A DNA stretch of 64,000 bases from Morella rubra (lineage: Eukaryota; Streptophyta; Magnoliopsida; Fagales; Myricaceae), in assembly GCA_003952965.2 (NCBI GenBank), contig CM025854.1:4115982-4179981 (forward strand), written 5' to 3'. This document shows positions 10,553-21,739 of this stretch, piece by piece (within the stretch, counting starts at the first letter, position 1; each line of letters starts with the position of its first letter). The translations under genes were made by a program, and so were the position numbers. The notes under the pieces are model-generated. The model saw only the letters and a list, made by a program, of their open reading frames with translations, was not told where the DNA came from and made no database searches.

Positions 10553-13500
10553 ATGGCAGTAGATTCTTTTGTGTTTAAGGTCCACTATGGGGGGAGATTT
10601 GATAGGTCGAATGGTGGGTGCGTATACGTTGGCGGGAAGATGGCTATGCACCCAGATCCTTACGACTGCGACTGCCTGTCACACATAGAAGTAGAAGCAG
10701 TTGTCAAAGAATATGGGTACAAGCATGGTGACCTATTGTTTTACGTGGACCCAGAGCAGACCCTCTCTGATGGGCTGCGAATTATCTCAGGGGACCCTGA
10801 TGTGCTTCAGATGGTGGCTGCACACGAGGGTAAAGAAATCATTGCGATATAAATTGTTGGTTTCGAACCTGCACCTATACTTGACCTGGTGGACGACGTT
10901 GATGAAGAATGTGAGAGGCGCCGTCTTGGGATTGGAACTAAGTGGTGGGATGATGCACTTAGTTCCGATGATGACCTCTTCGACGTGAATATCAATGCCA
11001 ACGCTAATGTCGAGGCTGTTGCGTGTGCGGAAGATGTGATAATGAGTCATTCAGCTTCTGAGTTGGGTGGTCCCGAATTAGCTGAGCTGGGAGGACATTC
11101 ATTCGATGTTGGTGGACCTTCGTTTGAGGTTGGTGGACCTTCTAGTAGGTCATATGAAGACACAGAAGCTGCAGATCTGGAGGCCGAAGATGAAGGATTA
11201 GACGGACTTTTTGTCACACCTCCTCCATCACCCAATGGTAAAGATGACGGTGTCGAGGCCGGTAAAGATGACGGTAAGCAATTAATTCACTTATTTTTAG
11301 TTTGGCTTTTGCTTTTGCAATATGTTAGTATTATATTGTAACATAATAATTTCACTAAGAAACTATGTTTTTGCAGGATATATGTCAGATATGATACCAT
11401 CTACTTTACTTGTCTCCCCGCCACATAGCGATGATGACGTTGCTGGACCCTCTCGATGTGCACCTGAGTTTGTTGAACGTGACTTGGGGTCAGTAACCCT
11501 AATGAAAGGGATGAAGTTCCCGTCTTCTGCACTGTTTAAAGAGGCCGTGAAGGAAGCAAACATCGCTATAGGGAAGGACATCCGCTTTCATAAAAACACT
11601 GGCGATAAGGTGGTCATTGTTTGTAGGTCAGAGAAGTGCAAGTACAGAGTATATGGTAGGAAGATACCGAATGAACTATCTTTTGAGATCAGGGATATTC
11701 AGCCTCAGCATAGATGTCCTAGAAGATATAGACTTTCGCAGATTAGTTTTAGATGGATCGCGAAAAAGATGATCGACCAAATAAAAACCCAACCTAACAT
11801 GTCTGTATCTGCTATATACGACGAGGTGAAGCGGAAATGGCAATGTGAGACAAGGTGGCAGAAATGTTATCGGGCGAAGAAGAGGGCTTTAGAGGAGATC
11901 TACGAAACCCACAAGGAGCAATATGGGAAGGTGTGGGACTACTGTGCCACCGTACGGGATACCAATCGGGGCTCTTGTTTGATAGTAATGACTGACCGAA
12001 TTACACCAGAGCTGCCACCGTTCTTCCAACGGTTGTATGTATCTTTTAACGCAATGAGGACGGGCTTCAAGATGGGTTGTAGGCCCCTTATTTGTTTGGA
12101 CGGTTGTTTCTTGAAAGGCGAATTCAAGGGGCAACTTCTAAGTGCAGTAGCGCGGGATGCAAACAACAACATGTATCCTGTTGCATTCGCAATTGTCGAG
12201 GCCGAATTGAAGGATAGTTGGATTTGGGTTTCTGGAGACATTAATTGGTGATCTTGGGACTGCTCCTCAGGGTGGTTGGACCTTCATGTCAGATCGACAA
12301 AAGGTCACGAGTTCTTTGATTTGATTACTTAATTTAATTGTTTCTTCCATTACATACGTCTTATAGGTTTTAATTGTTTGTGTAGGGTCTTGTTCCAGCA
12401 TTTGACGTAGTGATGCCGGGTGCAGATCATCGATTTTGTGTGCGGCACCTTTATGCGAACTTTAGGGATGCTGGTCACCGCGGAGTAGCACTGAAGGATA
12501 AACTGTGGGTGCAGCGACAGCATATACGGAGTCCGAGTTCAATAAGAAAATGGATGAATTGAAGGCATTGAGTCCTGCGGCGCATGACTACCTAAGGAAC
12601 ATTGACCCAAGTGTCTGGTCGAGGTCATGGTTTCACACGTATAGCAAGAGTGATCTTGTGGTCAACAACCTCTGTGAGTGCTTCAACTCTTATGTTTTAC
12701 AAGCACGGGACAAGCCAATTATTTCTATGGTTGAGATGATACGGAAGAAGTTGATGAGGAGGTATCAGCAGAAGAGGGAGGGGATAAGGAGTTGTAGTAG
12801 TAGATTATGCCCACGAGCGGTTGAGAAACTGGAGTCTATAGGTGAAGAGGCAAGCCACTGCCTTCCTACGTATGCAGGGGATGGTTTTTTTGAGGTGGAG
12901 TGTCATTTGAAGCAATACGTGGTAAACATTCATAGGAAGACATGCTCTTGTCGGAGGTGGGATCTTACTGGGATCCCGTGTCCACACGGGTTTGCTGCTA
13001 TCGTCTATGATGGCAGAAACCCGGAAGACTTCGTTGACTGGTTCTATACTATTGAGGCGTATCAGAAGGCATATTCCCCCGTCATTTATCCGGTTCCATC
13101 TTCGGAACAATGGCTCCATACTGCGTATGAAACGCTGGAACCTCCCCCATCAAGGGCTCATCCTGGCAGACCTAAAAAACTTCGGAAACGGAGACCAGAT
13201 GAGCGTACACCCACTGGTAGGATTCCACGAAGACAAAGTGGGGTTTTATGCTCTGAGTGTAAGGAGATGGGTCACAACAAAAGGACGTGTCCACGCTTGA
13301 ATAGAAGAAAAGCATCACAAAGGGTTCCAAGTACCGCGGCTGCACCGGAAGCACCATTTACTAGTGGACCTCCACCATCGCAATCTACCCCAAGTACCCG
13401 TAGCAACAGACAGGTTTGTGTGATTCCCTTTTTAGATTCCCTATTTTGAAACCGTATCTGATTTTTTGTCCCAATGTTTACGCAGACCACGAGGGCCGCA

Positions 13501-14643
13501 CATTTACGTGACGAAGCACCCTCCCAATCTACCCCAAGTACTCACGGAAGGTAAGCATTCGTACTTACAATTGAACAGTTTGCTTTTTGTTTGACTTTTG
13601 CCTTCCTCTGACTTATTTGATTATTTTAGACACAAGTAGGACCTCAACTATGTGATGGACCTCCCTCCCAATCTACCCCAAGTACACGAAGAACATAATC
13701 ATTTGGACACATTTTCATATGATTTCTCAAAAAAGGATTGGTAGATTCTGACTTTTACATGGTCGGTTTTATTGATTATTTTAGAGCCAACGGGGACCAG
13801 AAATACGTGATGAACCTCCATTGCAATCTACCCCAAGTACACATAGCACTACACACGTGAGTATTCTAGTTTTAGAAACATAAGTCACTTACGAACTGTC
13901 ACTGATAGACATTTTATTTTGTGTTTACATTAGAGCATTCAGATACCACACTTACGTGATGAAGAGACTCCATCACAATCTACCGGCGAGCCGCTTAGTG
14001 TACCTGTATGTTTGCTAACATATTAAGTTAACATCAAGGATACATATGACTCTTTTACTGAAACTTTTGGTAACATTTTTTTTGCGTAGCTTACAAGAAG
14101 CCGACGACTATCACAGCTATTGTCTGGGATTGTTGAAGTTAATGATAATGCAGTAGCAGCAGTCAGGGTGAGTCAGCACACATAACTTATACAACCAAGG
14201 CTGTATGTTTTTTGGAGAGACTAATAATTACTTCGATTTTGCAGGTCTCAAGAAAGAAAGCATGTCGAGCTGAGACTCCATACAAGGAAGCCCCAGCTGC
14301 GGAGTCATTGCAGATGCATCCCGCAAGGAAGAATCCCCCATCTACCAGAAGCATTGTAGCTGCAACAGGGATTGCCTCTCGCATACGAATGCGGACCTCA
14401 AGCCGATTGCAAAAATTCGGGTCGCAAGGCGGTTCCCAGAGCACACCTGTCGTAATCGACCTAACAGCTTCAAAAGCGGGAGCAGGTGTAAGGTGCTCTT
14501 GGGGGCCCCCTGGTCGTGGAGGTGTTCAGTTTCGAGTTTCGCAGCCCCCTTTGGGCAGTGGAGCAGCAGACAATGATAAAGCTCCACTTACAAAGTCCAA
14601 GGGAGTGAAAGACAAAGGGAAAAAGCCTCGTTGGCAGATATAG
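10553..14643 (+). pseudogene. MULE transposase (MURA-type), spliced, disabled
   Basis: The protein that would bind MULE ends and cut and paste the element. Exons by splice signals and frame: 10553-11273, 11377-12303, 12386-13413, 13486-13550, possibly a decayed one from 13630, 13785-13856, 13934-14005, 14090-14167, 14245-14643. Domain order: PB1-like (VHYGGRF, YVGG), acidic linker, MuDR DNA-binding region, MULE catalytic domain (LDGCFLKG, SDRQK, HRFCVRHLYANF, NNLCECFNSYV), SWIM zinc finger (CSCRRWDLTGIPCPHG), then a zinc knuckle CSECKEMGHNKRTCP and a Ser/Pro-rich tail. Lesions: in-frame TAA at 10850-10852 (also in the left arm), an extra G near 12226, and one base missing near 12503 inside the WVAATAY-like stretch. 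It is recognisable with high confidence but not functional as written. Confidence 0.92.
13360..14010 (+). repeat. Tandem exon-intron array in the transposase tail
   Basis: The motif CAATCTACCCCAAGTAC starts at 13381, 13525, 13669 and 13824, with a diverged copy at 13976, so the spacing is about 144-155 bases. Each unit is a mini-exon of about 65-72 bases encoding a variant of RDEPPSQSTPST, plus an intron. Units 13785-13856 and 13934-14005 are both exactly 72 bases, in phase 0, with good splice signals. The unit from 13630 appears to have lost its donor site. Confidence 0.8.
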
Positions 14644-14715
14644 GACTTTATTGGGAGATACATGATTGAGTACATGATACATGTTACTGATATTTTGTGG
14701 GAAATGTAATAGCAA

Positions 14716-14990
14716 CTACTTATGTTGGATGTAAATGACAGCTGCTTCTTTTTGGATGTAAATGACAGCTACTTATTTTAGATGTAAGTGGCAGGTACTT
14801 ATTTTGGATGTAAATGTCAGGTAATTATTTTGGATGTAAGTGGCAGGTACTTATTTTGGATGTAAATGTCAGGTAGTTATTTTGGATGTAAGTGGCAGGT
14901 ACTTATTTTGGATGTAAATGGCAACTGCTTATTTTGGATCTAAATGGCAACTGCTTCTTTTTTTGGATGTAAATTGTAGTTACTTAGCAT
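14716..14990. repeat. Minisatellite, unit about 26-28 bp, roughly ten copies
   Basis: Degenerate tandem copies of tttggatgtaaatggcagct-like units, with variants aagtggcaggtactta and aaatgtcaggtaatta. Two variants alternate in the middle, so a higher-order unit of about 54 bp is also visible. It lies between the stop codons of the two convergent MULE genes and could form part of both 3' ends. Confidence 0.85.
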
Positions 14991-15075
14991 CAATTTCGTC
15001 CCGACTTTGGATACTAAAATTCAGTTACTACATAACATCAATTTTGTCACGACTTTGGACACTAAAATAAACATC

Positions 15076-15851
15076 TCATGCGGCTAACATAAGCTTCAAA
15101 GGGGTACACAATCCGGTACTGAATATATGAGCAGCAAAAATTCCAAAAATAAGAAACAAGCAAACACCTAAAGCAGCCCTATAACCACTGATCTTAACAT
15201 CTGAAACCCTTCTCTCCACATCAATCTCCAGCCGATGTTGAACGATCATAGCATCAATGTTGGCTCGATTTTGCACATTCAACTTCTCAATTTCTATGCA
15301 ATGCTGCTTCGACATATTTACGATCTCTTCTCGATGTTGCTCAGTCATCGCAATAATGACTTCAGTTTCATGACGGGGCTCTCTCTCAATTGATTCCCAA
15401 GTACACTGTTCACCACGCGACTGTGAATGCATTGCTCGGAGTTTTGTGATAACCCTTCGTCCATACGAACACATTTTAGGATCTCTCCATGCAAAATAGT
15501 TGCAGTGACCTCCGTCCTGTGATATAAAAATTTCACCGAGCTAATAAAGAGTACCACAGAACAAACCAAAACCCTTTAATAAATATTCGTAACTAATTGA
15601 TGTACATTACTATAACATTATTAAACATGCAAAACCAATTGATGTACATTACCAGAATATACATTAACAACCAATTAAAAAAATAAAACACTAACCTTGA
15701 ATTTCACACAACCCCAAAATCGTCTCCCAAAGTTTTCCTTCGTAAAGGCAATAGTCGATTTTGCTTTCAGATCACAATAACATTTTGGGCCCTCTGTAGA
15801 GGCTCCACTTTCAACAGTTCCCGAGCTACCAGTTATGTGTGAAACAGACAT
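15076..15851 (-). CDS. GRF zinc-finger, coiled-coil, membrane-anchored protein of the MULE (198 aa)
   Basis: Two exons on the minus strand: 15851-15696 (ATG at 15849-15851) and 15516-15076, joined in phase 0 by a GT-AG intron (AAG|gttagt ... tcacag|GAC). The joined protein has a GRF-type zinc finger: KCYCDLKAK, then FGRRFWGC and GHCNYFAWRD. This is followed by Gln/Glu/Ile-rich segments that look like a coiled coil, and one hydrophobic segment (LGVCLFLIFGIFAAHIF) near the C-terminus. Both exons are open. GRF fingers bind single-stranded or structured DNA in other proteins; the role in MULEs is not established. It sits inside the element and converges on the transposase gene. Confidence 0.8.
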
Positions 15852-16384
15852 TTCAAAGGCTGGAAAAAACAGTGCAGTACCTTACTAAATTTTCAGTGTA
15901 ATAAGAGTAAATAACAAAAGTGCAATGGGAAGCTTTATCTTTAACGGGAAGATTTAACAAAATTGCAAGGGGAAGCTTTAACAAAATTGCAGCGAAATAA
16001 ACCATCCACTTTCACAATCAATAGCTCGGTTTCTTTGAAATTTGGGAAGCTAGCTCTGGGTTCTTCTCTTACTGTTTTTTTTGTAGTCATTTTGAAGTTG
16101 TTTCATCTTGATGGTCTCTAAAGGAGGAATGACCAAATGGGAACACCAGACCAAACTCATAAAAAACGGAAACACCGCACCAAACCAAGCAAAAAAAGAA
16201 ACAAAAAAACCCAAGAGAAAATGGAGGAGTCGAGTGCTACCTTCTCCAATGACGATGGGTTGCAGGAAGCTAAAGGCAAAAGCTGAGTTCAAAGGAGAGA
16301 AAGCCGAAGGTCTTGGGCAGAGAGGCCGAATGTTGAGTAGGGGGAGCTGAGTTTGTGCGAGAGATGGGGAAGATAGATCTCACA

Positions 16385-16592
16385 CTTACTGAGGGCAGAT
16401 TCGTCAATTTGGGTGGAGTAGACGCACGTGAGACGCACGTGCACGAAAAACCGTCTCATTTCACGGTGAATTTAAACGGGGGCAAGGATTGAGTGATTTT
16501 GAAAGATAGGGGTCTCAAATTGTTGGTTTGGAAAATAATGGTAGTAACTTAATTTTGCTCCAAAGATATGGGGCTAACTATGAGTTTACCCC
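16385..16592 (-). repeat. MULE right terminal inverted repeat (208 bp)
   Basis: Complement of 9059-9267, followed directly by the 9-bp target duplication aaaacaaat at 16593-16601. Confidence 0.92.
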
Positions 16593-16601
16593 AAAACAAA
16601 T

Positions 16602-18000
16602 ACTCAGAAATTTCCCTAATCCTACGTGGAGATGGTGTTAGAGAAGTGAAATAGAAGCAAATTATAAATCATTGAGCAAGCTACATTCAATTTTTATTTA
16701 AAAAGTATTACATTTTAATATATCGCTTTTTTAATGAGTTTTTTAAAATATTTTGAGTAATTTTATCTTGAATATATTTTGCTCATTTTACATGTAGTTT
16801 AATTGTTATTTAAATGGAATGTGAGAATTGATGATATTCGAAACATAAGAGGCCACATTACCCTTTTAAAATTTAGTAAAACTAGATTGATTTTAATCAA
16901 TATTTAGAGGGGGTATTATAACGTTATCCCTTGATATTACTTGCCAAAGATTTTTCCCTTTCAGTTATCGGGTGAAAGTCCTATTTGGTTGTTTTCGTGT
17001 TCGGGGTTGTACTAGTTTCAACTTTAGTTGTTAAGGGCTTCTGAAAAGAGGTATATACACGTTTCCTCAAAGCCTTGCCCAGTGAGAAAATAGGTAATAC
17101 AGAGGACTTGAGCTTATGGGCAGTAACTTGAACTTTGCCCATAATTTAACATCAACGTCATAATAGACCAAGTCCACTTATTTAAACATTCATATTCTAC
17201 AAAAGAGAAAATTATGCTCTTTTAAGTAAAATATTACGAATTTTACAACTGGCCGAAAGATGTTTATATATATAAATCAGGAACTTGTACTTGGATGACT
17301 TTGGTCTTTTGCGAAGCCAGTCATTGCAAATTTGCATTGTTGCATGACTTTGACTTCCCAGCTACCTGCTAGCTAGCTAGCTAGGTTTTGGTACATAGAG
17401 AGACAAATGCAACAAGGAATTGTTGACCAATTGACGAATAGTTTCCACAATGGTTTGTTCCATACGATTAACGTGTAAATTTGTTAAAGGAGATTGTAGC
17501 TATGAACAGCCCTCCGCCCAAACAGGGTCTTCGATTGACGAATATATATAGTCTCCTCAGTTGGCACAGAAATAGGCGCGATTATCGGCCGGCCCGTCTT
17601 GCGGGTTGATTTCAAAATGGCCGCGACTCATGCTTCCGCTTATGTATTTTCCACAAAAGCACATTCGAACAAAGCGTATCAAAACCAACGGGTACAGCCA
17701 AACAGTTTCGATTTTCTGTCTTTAAATGTAAGGAATTTATGCTCCGACGACTCGTTTTAAGCTGTGGAAATATTCGGGGCACATGTATTAGCGTAAACTT
17801 CAGATCATAAAGGTGCCCGTCTGCTCTGGCTATGGCCTAGAAATTAAGTAGTGCTAGTGGCAACGACTGACTTGGAAAAAGAAAAACTAATCCTGTTTCA
17901 CATGATCACATAGTGTTACATATAACCATTAACAAGTCTATAAAAAGCACCAAAACTATGGGCCTTTTGCAACATCCTGAACAGCCTGCCTAATTCCCAA
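16602..18000. other. Intergenic; upstream region of MMP pseudogene B
   Basis: 16602-17330 is AT-rich with no gene seen. From about 17340 the sequence matches other MMP upstream regions in the window: atgactttgacttccc near 17344 recurs near 19800, and tagtttccacaatggtttgttcc near 17440 recurs near 6816, 19873 and 23318. A TATA-like tctataaaaagc lies near 17937. Confidence 0.6.
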
Positions 18001-18012
18001 CTAATTGTGACA

Positions 18013-18962
18013 ATGAATTCAAAAGTCTTTTCCCTCTTCTCCTCCACTCTCCTCCTCCTCCTACTAGTTGCTCTCCTTCCTCTCCTTTCTTGTGCAACTT
18101 CACCAGAGTCTCATGACCAACGGAAATCGGCCTTTGAGTTCCTCAAGCATCTCCAAGGATGTCACCACGGTGACAAGGTCAAAGGCATCCATGATCACAA
18201 AAATACCTTAAACATTTTGGTTATCTAAGTTATTGCCCTTCCAAAAATCACACTCACGCCGATGATGATGATTTTGATGAACTCTAAGAATCTGTCGTCA
18301 AAACTTACTAGTGCAATTACCATCTCAACGCCACTGGGACTTTAGATGCCCAAACCGTATCGATGATGATGACGCCACGTTGTGGCGTGGCTGACATCAT
18401 CAACAGTACAAACTAGATGCATTCCGGCAAGAAGTGGCATGACCACAACCATGGCAAATTTCACACAGTCTCTCACTTTTCATTCTTCCCTAGAAGGCAG
18501 AAGTGGCCGGCCACTAAGTACCACCTGACCTATTGATTTCTACAGCGCACCCCAACTGAAGTCATGGGTCCTGTTGCACAAGTTTTCAAAACATGGGCAG
18601 CTAACACACACTTTAAGTTCTCATAGGCTCAAATCTTCACAAATACGGATCTCAAAATTGGTTTTCTTAGGAGGAATCATGGAGATGGGAGCCTTTTTGA
18701 TGGAACTGGTGGTATACTCGCTCATGATTTTGTGCCAACTGATGGGAGATTTCATTACGATGCAAATGAGCAATGGAGTGTAGGTGAAAGACCAAGGGCA
18801 TTTGACTTGGAGACTGTTGCATTGCATGAGATTGGGCACCTTCTTGGACTCAGGCATAGCTCTGTTGAGGGAGCTATCATGTTCTCTAGCATCTCTTCGG
18901 GAATGAAGAAAGGTTTGCATGGGGACGACATACAGGGGATTAAAGCCTTATATAACACTTGA
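18013..18962 (+). pseudogene. Matrix metalloproteinase paralog B, decayed
   Basis: Homologous to the MMP at 7020 over its full length. It starts with MNSKVFSLF and a Leu-rich signal peptide. It is broken by a one-base deletion near 18203 and by several in-frame stops where the paralog has sense codons: TTG to TAA and CAG to TAG near 18287-18312, TGG to TAG near 18414, GGA to TGA near 18533, CAG to TAG near 18625. The 3' part is open and better conserved than in the 7020 gene: LAHDF and FHYD keep the structural-zinc histidines, HEIGHLLGLRH is intact, and the C-terminus DIQGIKALYNT is complete. The family's ancestral C-terminus can therefore be read here although this gene is dead. Confidence 0.88.
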
Positions 18963-19414
18963 GGAGGGTTAACAGCTCACATATTATTAAGAATCTTCTC
19001 AATTACTTATGGGAATAAATTTTCATTGGATAAAGCATTTTCTATTTCACAAAATAATTAAACCATAATGATGCCCGAGATAGGGCTATGTTGGCTTGGT
19101 AAGATATGAGAAAGAGATTACTTTGTTGTAATAAGTTTTGTTGTTAGAAATAAAGTTGGAACTTAACTTTATTTGATAAACTTATATTTACATATGGATG
19201 AATGATGAATATTTTGTCATTTGTGAGATGAATTAACCAGCGCTAGCTTTATATACTATATGCGATTTTAGGGAAAAAAAATCAATAATAAACGATATTG
19301 TAGAGTTAATTATTTGACAAGAGTGCTGTGATCATCATATATATCATTATTCCGTAGACTAAATTTTTATATATAGGTAGCTAAAGTTGACATTGATAAC
19401 TTACTTTGGAGATG

Positions 19415-19682
19415 GCCGTAAAAGACAAAGCAGCGTAAATTTCTTCGTTTAGGATCTACTACTGTTAAGTAATGATTTACTCTTCTTAAAAGTTCACATG
19501 CATTTGCCTCTAAAATAATAATTAAATAAAGTCCCTTTAATTGAGATTGCCGTAAAAGACAAAGCAGCGTAAATTTCTTCGTTTAGGATCTACTACTGTT
19601 AAGTAATGATTTACTCTTCTTAAAAGTTCACATGCATTTGCCTCTAAAATAATAATTAAATAAAGTCCCTTTAATTGAGAGG
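19415..19682. repeat. Perfect tandem duplication, 134 bp x 2
   Basis: The unit beginning gccgtaaaagacaaagcagc at 19415 is repeated without visible change at 19549. It lies in the 3' flank of MMP pseudogene B. Identity implies a very recent duplication or an assembly join. Confidence 0.9.
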
Positions 19683-19798
19683 CAGAGAAAAGGCGATCGA
19701 GAACCGTTTAACTTCGAACCCTAGGGACTAAAGTGTTCCAAAGCAAAGCCACAAGGATACTTTTGTGCAATTAAGCCTTAATTTTTCCACACATTAAT

Positions 19799-20159
19799 GC
19801 ATGACTTTGACTTCACAGCTATCTGCTAGCTAGGATTTGGTACATAGCGAGAAATGTTGACCAATGGACGAATAGTTTCCACAAGGGTTTGTTCCATACG
19901 ATTAACGAGTAGATTTATTAAAGGAGATATTCTAGCTAGGAAGAGTCCTCCGCCCCAACCTAAGGGTGAGAATTTGTTCCGGCGGAAACCGGAATTTCTG
20001 ATACCGATTCTTGTCTATTTCCGTACCGAAACCTATTTTAAGGAAATTTCGGAACCAGAATTGGAACCAGAAATTCCGGCGGAAATGTCGAAATTTTCAG
20101 GTTCCGAAATTTTTAAAAAAAAATTTAATTCAGGGCTGTTTGGGCCCTAATTAAAATAA

Positions 20160-20206
<47 letters not shown>

Positions 20207-20430
20207 ACAAAGTGACAAATGTGACTCACACAAAGGCTTCTTCTTTGTGAATCTTCCGACCCTCCTGAAACAATTCTCACCCAGCCCTAAGTTCACCTCT
20301 CAGCCGCCAGCGACAGCCCCTCCACCACTGAGTCCGGCCTCTATCTCTCCGAATCTCCCTCTCGAAATCTCCATCTCCCTCTCTCTCTCTCTCTCTCACA
20401 TCTCTCAGCTCTTTCTCGACCCTCCCTAAA

Positions 20431-20461
<31 letters not shown>

Positions 20462-21240
20462 GGGTAGCTGCCATCAGTTGAGTTTTGGTGGCCGAATCGC
20501 TCACCAGATCTAATTTGATCGTGTGCAAAGACATTTGGCTTGGAAATCTCAACTGGGCATTTTTTTTTTCTTTTGGTTTGGGGTTTGTTGTGTTGTGGGT
20601 TTGTAGTTTATTTACGATTGAGGATCTTTCAATAGCTTCTATCTGTTTTGGTTTGGTTGTTTTTGTCGTCCAGATGATGTTGCATTGCTTATTCATTTAG
20701 TTGGGCAAGGTAGTGTGTGGCAAGACCCAGTTTTGCATTTGATTGGAATTGGTTCGGTGGGTGGAAATTTGAAATGAGTTTTTGCATGTTGTATACTGTT
20801 GTTATACCCTATTCTGGTTTATTTGCTAGATGATTTAAGCGGGAAAGAAAGTCTTTTGCAGACCAAGGTTTATTTGCTGGTTTATTGTTTTCTTATGGAA
20901 TACTGCATGATTTTATGCTTTGGTTTCTAATCTTGGTTAATTTGATTGTTGATCTAAGTAGAGAGGGACTGTTTCTTGTAGAATATGGTTCGGCAATTGG
21001 TTGAACCTGCCAAATTTGTTGCAAGTGTTTTTATGGCTTTTTGATTTAGATTCTGACTGCTTCACGGTTTTGTAAATGTATATAGAACCAGAATGAAAAT
21101 TATCATTCTGATGAGTATCAGAACCGGAACCGGAATGGCCTATTCCGGTTCCATCCGTCCTAGTACTCACCCTTACCCCAATTTGGGTCTTCGATTCACC
21201 AATATATAGTCTCCTCAGTTGGCTTATAATTAGCTATTAG
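19799..21240 (+). pseudogene. MMP paralog C: upstream region only, split by hAT
   Basis: 19799-19960 and 21176-21240 together match the upstream region of MMP pseudogene B (17344-17575): atgactttgacttc, gttgaccaat, gtttccacaa, cctccgcccc, gggtcttcgattcacc, atatatagtctcctcagttgg. The hAT element 19961-21175 interrupts it. No MMP coding sequence follows directly in the plus orientation. Confidence 0.75.
19961..21175. mobile_element. Non-autonomous hAT-like element, 1215 bp
   Basis: Terminal inverted repeats taagggtgag ... ctcaccctta are flanked by ccccaacc and ccccaatt (6 of 8 match, fitting an 8-bp hAT target duplication). Subterminal regions are rich in ggaaccgg/ccggttcc. The interior has a CA microsatellite (about 20173-20202) and CT tracts (about 20376-20460), and resembles a gene leader, but there is no credible transposase. 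The empty site is inferred from the matching paralog upstream region near 17512. Confidence 0.85.
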
Positions 21241-21739
21241 GATTTTAAAAAAATATTTGGTGATAGTTTTGAAAATTGAGATAGATTACAGTTTTTATTA
21301 GATTTTGTAAAAAAAAAAATAGTGAAAATTTCAAATTATATTTGAAAGATATTGGAAAATTTTAGTTGAGTTTGTGGAAGTTATTGAAATGTGAAAAGAG
21401 TGATGATTTAAGTAAATTTTTTTATATTTATTAGGATGAAAGTAATAATTTGATGGTGGAGTGAAAGATAATTTTGTAGTTTTTTAAAAGAATTTCGAAA
21501 TTAAAATAAAAAGAGAAAGAAAATTATTGTGGGTCTTATTTTGTGTGAAAATAAAAATTTTAAAAATTTGGAAACAAAATTCGTGTTTACATCTAAAAAT
21601 TTTTAAAACCTTAAAAATTTCAACCAAATCTGACTTTGCAAAGATGGGCAAAGTATTCCGGTTAAAATGGATAGTGTTCTTAAAATAGAGCCGTTTTACA
21701 AAGAAGTGGGCCTAACTCTCAGAAATGGGCTCCGTCGCT

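Larger units (their letters stand above)
1..12406. repeat. Giant inverted repeat (palindrome), arms about 6.2 kb
   Basis: Bases 1-6197 are the reverse complement of 6205-12406 almost throughout: position x pairs with about 12402-12406 minus x. The axis is a 13-bp perfect stem (6185-6197 with 6205-6217) around a 7-base loop. Just outside this stem about 25 bases differ between the arms, then near-identity resumes. Each arm contains one MMP gene with its promoter and the same MULE end with the same flanking target-site bases. Differences I saw are mainly one- or two-base indels plus a few substitutions (for example near 495 and 608). The left arm reaches the first base of the window, so its outer limit is unknown. 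It is either a recent inverted duplication or a fold-back assembly artefact. Confidence 0.95.
9059..16592 (+). mobile_element. Complete Mutator-like element (MULE), about 7.5 kb
   Basis: A DNA transposon bounded by long terminal inverted repeats, which begin ggggtaaactcatagtta and end with the complement. It is flanked by perfect 9-bp duplications (9050-9058 and 16593-16601). It carries a spliced transposase on the plus strand (10553-14643) and a convergent minus-strand gene with a GRF zinc finger (15076-15851), separated by a minisatellite. The left 3.35 kb lies inside the giant palindrome and the rest lies outside it, so the palindrome breakpoint is inside this element. The transposase is disabled, so this copy is not autonomous as written. 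Confidence 0.93.

Noticed and set aside
13360-14990. Regularly spaced repeats as a CRISPR array
   Set aside because: Plant nuclear context; the repeats are mini-exon/intron units and a minisatellite without CRISPR-like spacers.
16050-16350. Overlapping 80-codon frames on both strands near the MULE right end
   Set aside because: Lys- and Phe-rich low complexity upstream of the GRF gene; more likely its leader or promoter.
20247-20696. Frames of 60-139 codons on both strands inside the hAT element
   Set aside because: They are driven by CT/GA low-complexity repeats (RERE-type translation) and have no family match.
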